Source: Campylobacterota bacterium (GTDB lineage Bacteria; Campylobacterota; Campylobacteria; Campylobacterales; SZUA-545). From it: a stretch of DNA of 13,637 bases. A model generated the notes under the pieces. The model was not told the origin of the DNA, searched no databases, and was given only the letters and a program-made list of their open reading frames with translations. The stretch is taken from assembly GCA_003561815.1 (NCBI GenBank), contig PWVP01000017.1:1-13637 (forward strand). Direction: 5' to 3'. The translations under genes were made by a program, and so were the position numbers. Positions 13,198-13,637 of this stretch are shown here, piece after piece; within the stretch, counting starts at the first letter, position 1; the number at the start of each line of letters is the position of its first letter.

Positions 13198-13637
13198 CCC
13201 TTCTGGGTGCCGATGCGCTCTCCTCCCTTCACCACAGTCGAAATCTTTTGGCCCTCTCGGGGGGTGTGGACTCCACGGCGCTCTTTTGGGTGCTGCTTGA
13301 GCATCGGATTCCTTTTGAGGCGGCGCTGGTCAACTATAAAAGCCGCCCCCAAAGCGATCAAGAGGCCGATCGGGTTGCCGCCCTCTGTGCGCAGCACGGC
13401 GTCGCGCTTCACTACCACGAACACCCCCTTAAGGGATCCAACTTCGAAGCCAGAGCGCGGCAGGTTCGCTACGGATTTTTTGAGTCGCTTATCGATCGCT
13501 ACGGATTTGAGGTGCTGTTAACAGCCCACCAGCTTAACGATCGGCTTGAGTGGCACCTGATGCAGCTTCTTAAGGGGGCGGGCTGGCTGGAGCTGACAGG
13601 CATGGCCCGGGAGCAAAAACGCGGCCGCTACCGCCTG
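13194..13637 (+). CDS. tilS: tRNA(Ile)-lysidine synthetase TilS, N-terminal part
   Basis: 148 codons, cut by the right edge of the window. It is an N-type ATP pyrophosphatase: the PP-loop SGGVDS is at residues 22-27, followed by LVNYKSRPQSDQEA and the TilS-typical TAHQLNDRLEW segment with QLLKGAG. TilS attaches lysine to C34 of tRNA-Ile(CAU), so that it reads AUA and is charged with Ile. The GTG at 13194 overlaps the cmoA TGA by 4 bases, suggesting coupling. Its ribosome-binding site is not obvious inside cmoA. Two wobble-position tRNA modification genes in one overlapping pair make functional sense. Confidence 0.93.
   Translation, partial: MTLLGADALSSLHHSRNLLALSGGVDSTALFWVLLEHRIPFEAALVNYKSRPQSDQEADRVAALCAQHGVALHYHEHPLKGSNFEARARQVRYGFFESLIDRYGFEVLLTAHQLNDRLEWHLMQLLKGAGWLELTGMAREQKRGRYRL

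Noticed and set aside
1..13637. CRISPR array, tRNA or rRNA gene, insertion sequence, prophage
   Set aside because: No regularly spaced direct repeats, cloverleaf or rRNA motifs, transposase or phage genes were seen; the window is densely filled with housekeeping genes.

Overview
The window looks like chromosomal DNA from a member of the Campylobacterota (the former Epsilonproteobacteria) with fairly high GC. Two pieces of gene order support this and match what I recall from Campylobacter: gap-pgk-tpiA-fabI, and flhA-rrf2 divergent from rpsO. The protein sequences agree, including PycB/OadA-like, TilS, CmoA and FlhA homologues of the epsilonproteobacterial type. Species cannot be told from the sequence. 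There are no rRNA or tRNA genes, insertion sequences, prophage genes or CRISPR arrays. Coding density is very high and no gene-free stretch exceeds about 160 bases.

Left part (1-5382, minus strand): a compact operon read right to left, gap - pgk - tpiA - fabI - oppB-like permease - Nudix hydrolase - oppC-like permease (cut by the window edge). Junctions overlap by 4 bases or are only a few bases apart. It joins lower glycolysis/gluconeogenesis, the last step of fatty-acid elongation, and a peptide ABC transporter. A NUDT14-like Nudix gene sits between the two permease genes. A short divergent region (5383-5482) carries candidate promoters for gap and for rsfS, the ribosome silencing factor, which is read rightwards.

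Centre (5875-12001, minus strand): a second tight operon, rrf2 - flhA - oadG - oadA - oadB. It combines an Fe-S type Rrf2 regulator, the flagellar export-gate protein FlhA, and the three subunits of a sodium-pumping biotin decarboxylase. It converges on rsfS across a small hairpin.

Right part (12001-13637, plus strand): rpsO with a possible S15-binding leader hairpin, then cmoA (carboxy-SAM synthase) and the start of tilS (tRNA-Ile lysidine synthetase). The last two overlap and both modify tRNA.

The most unusual point is flhA. Its reading frame is broken by one in-frame amber codon (9606-9608). The remaining 93 codons, which encode the last FlhA cytoplasmic subdomain, continue in the same frame, undamaged, to a TAA. 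TAG is an ordinary stop elsewhere in the window (nudix, tpiA, oadA, oadB), so this is not wholesale reassignment of the codon. Readthrough, reinitiation to make a split FlhA, a recent null mutation, or a sequence error all remain possible. A second window-wide signal is strong over-representation of the palindrome CGATCG.
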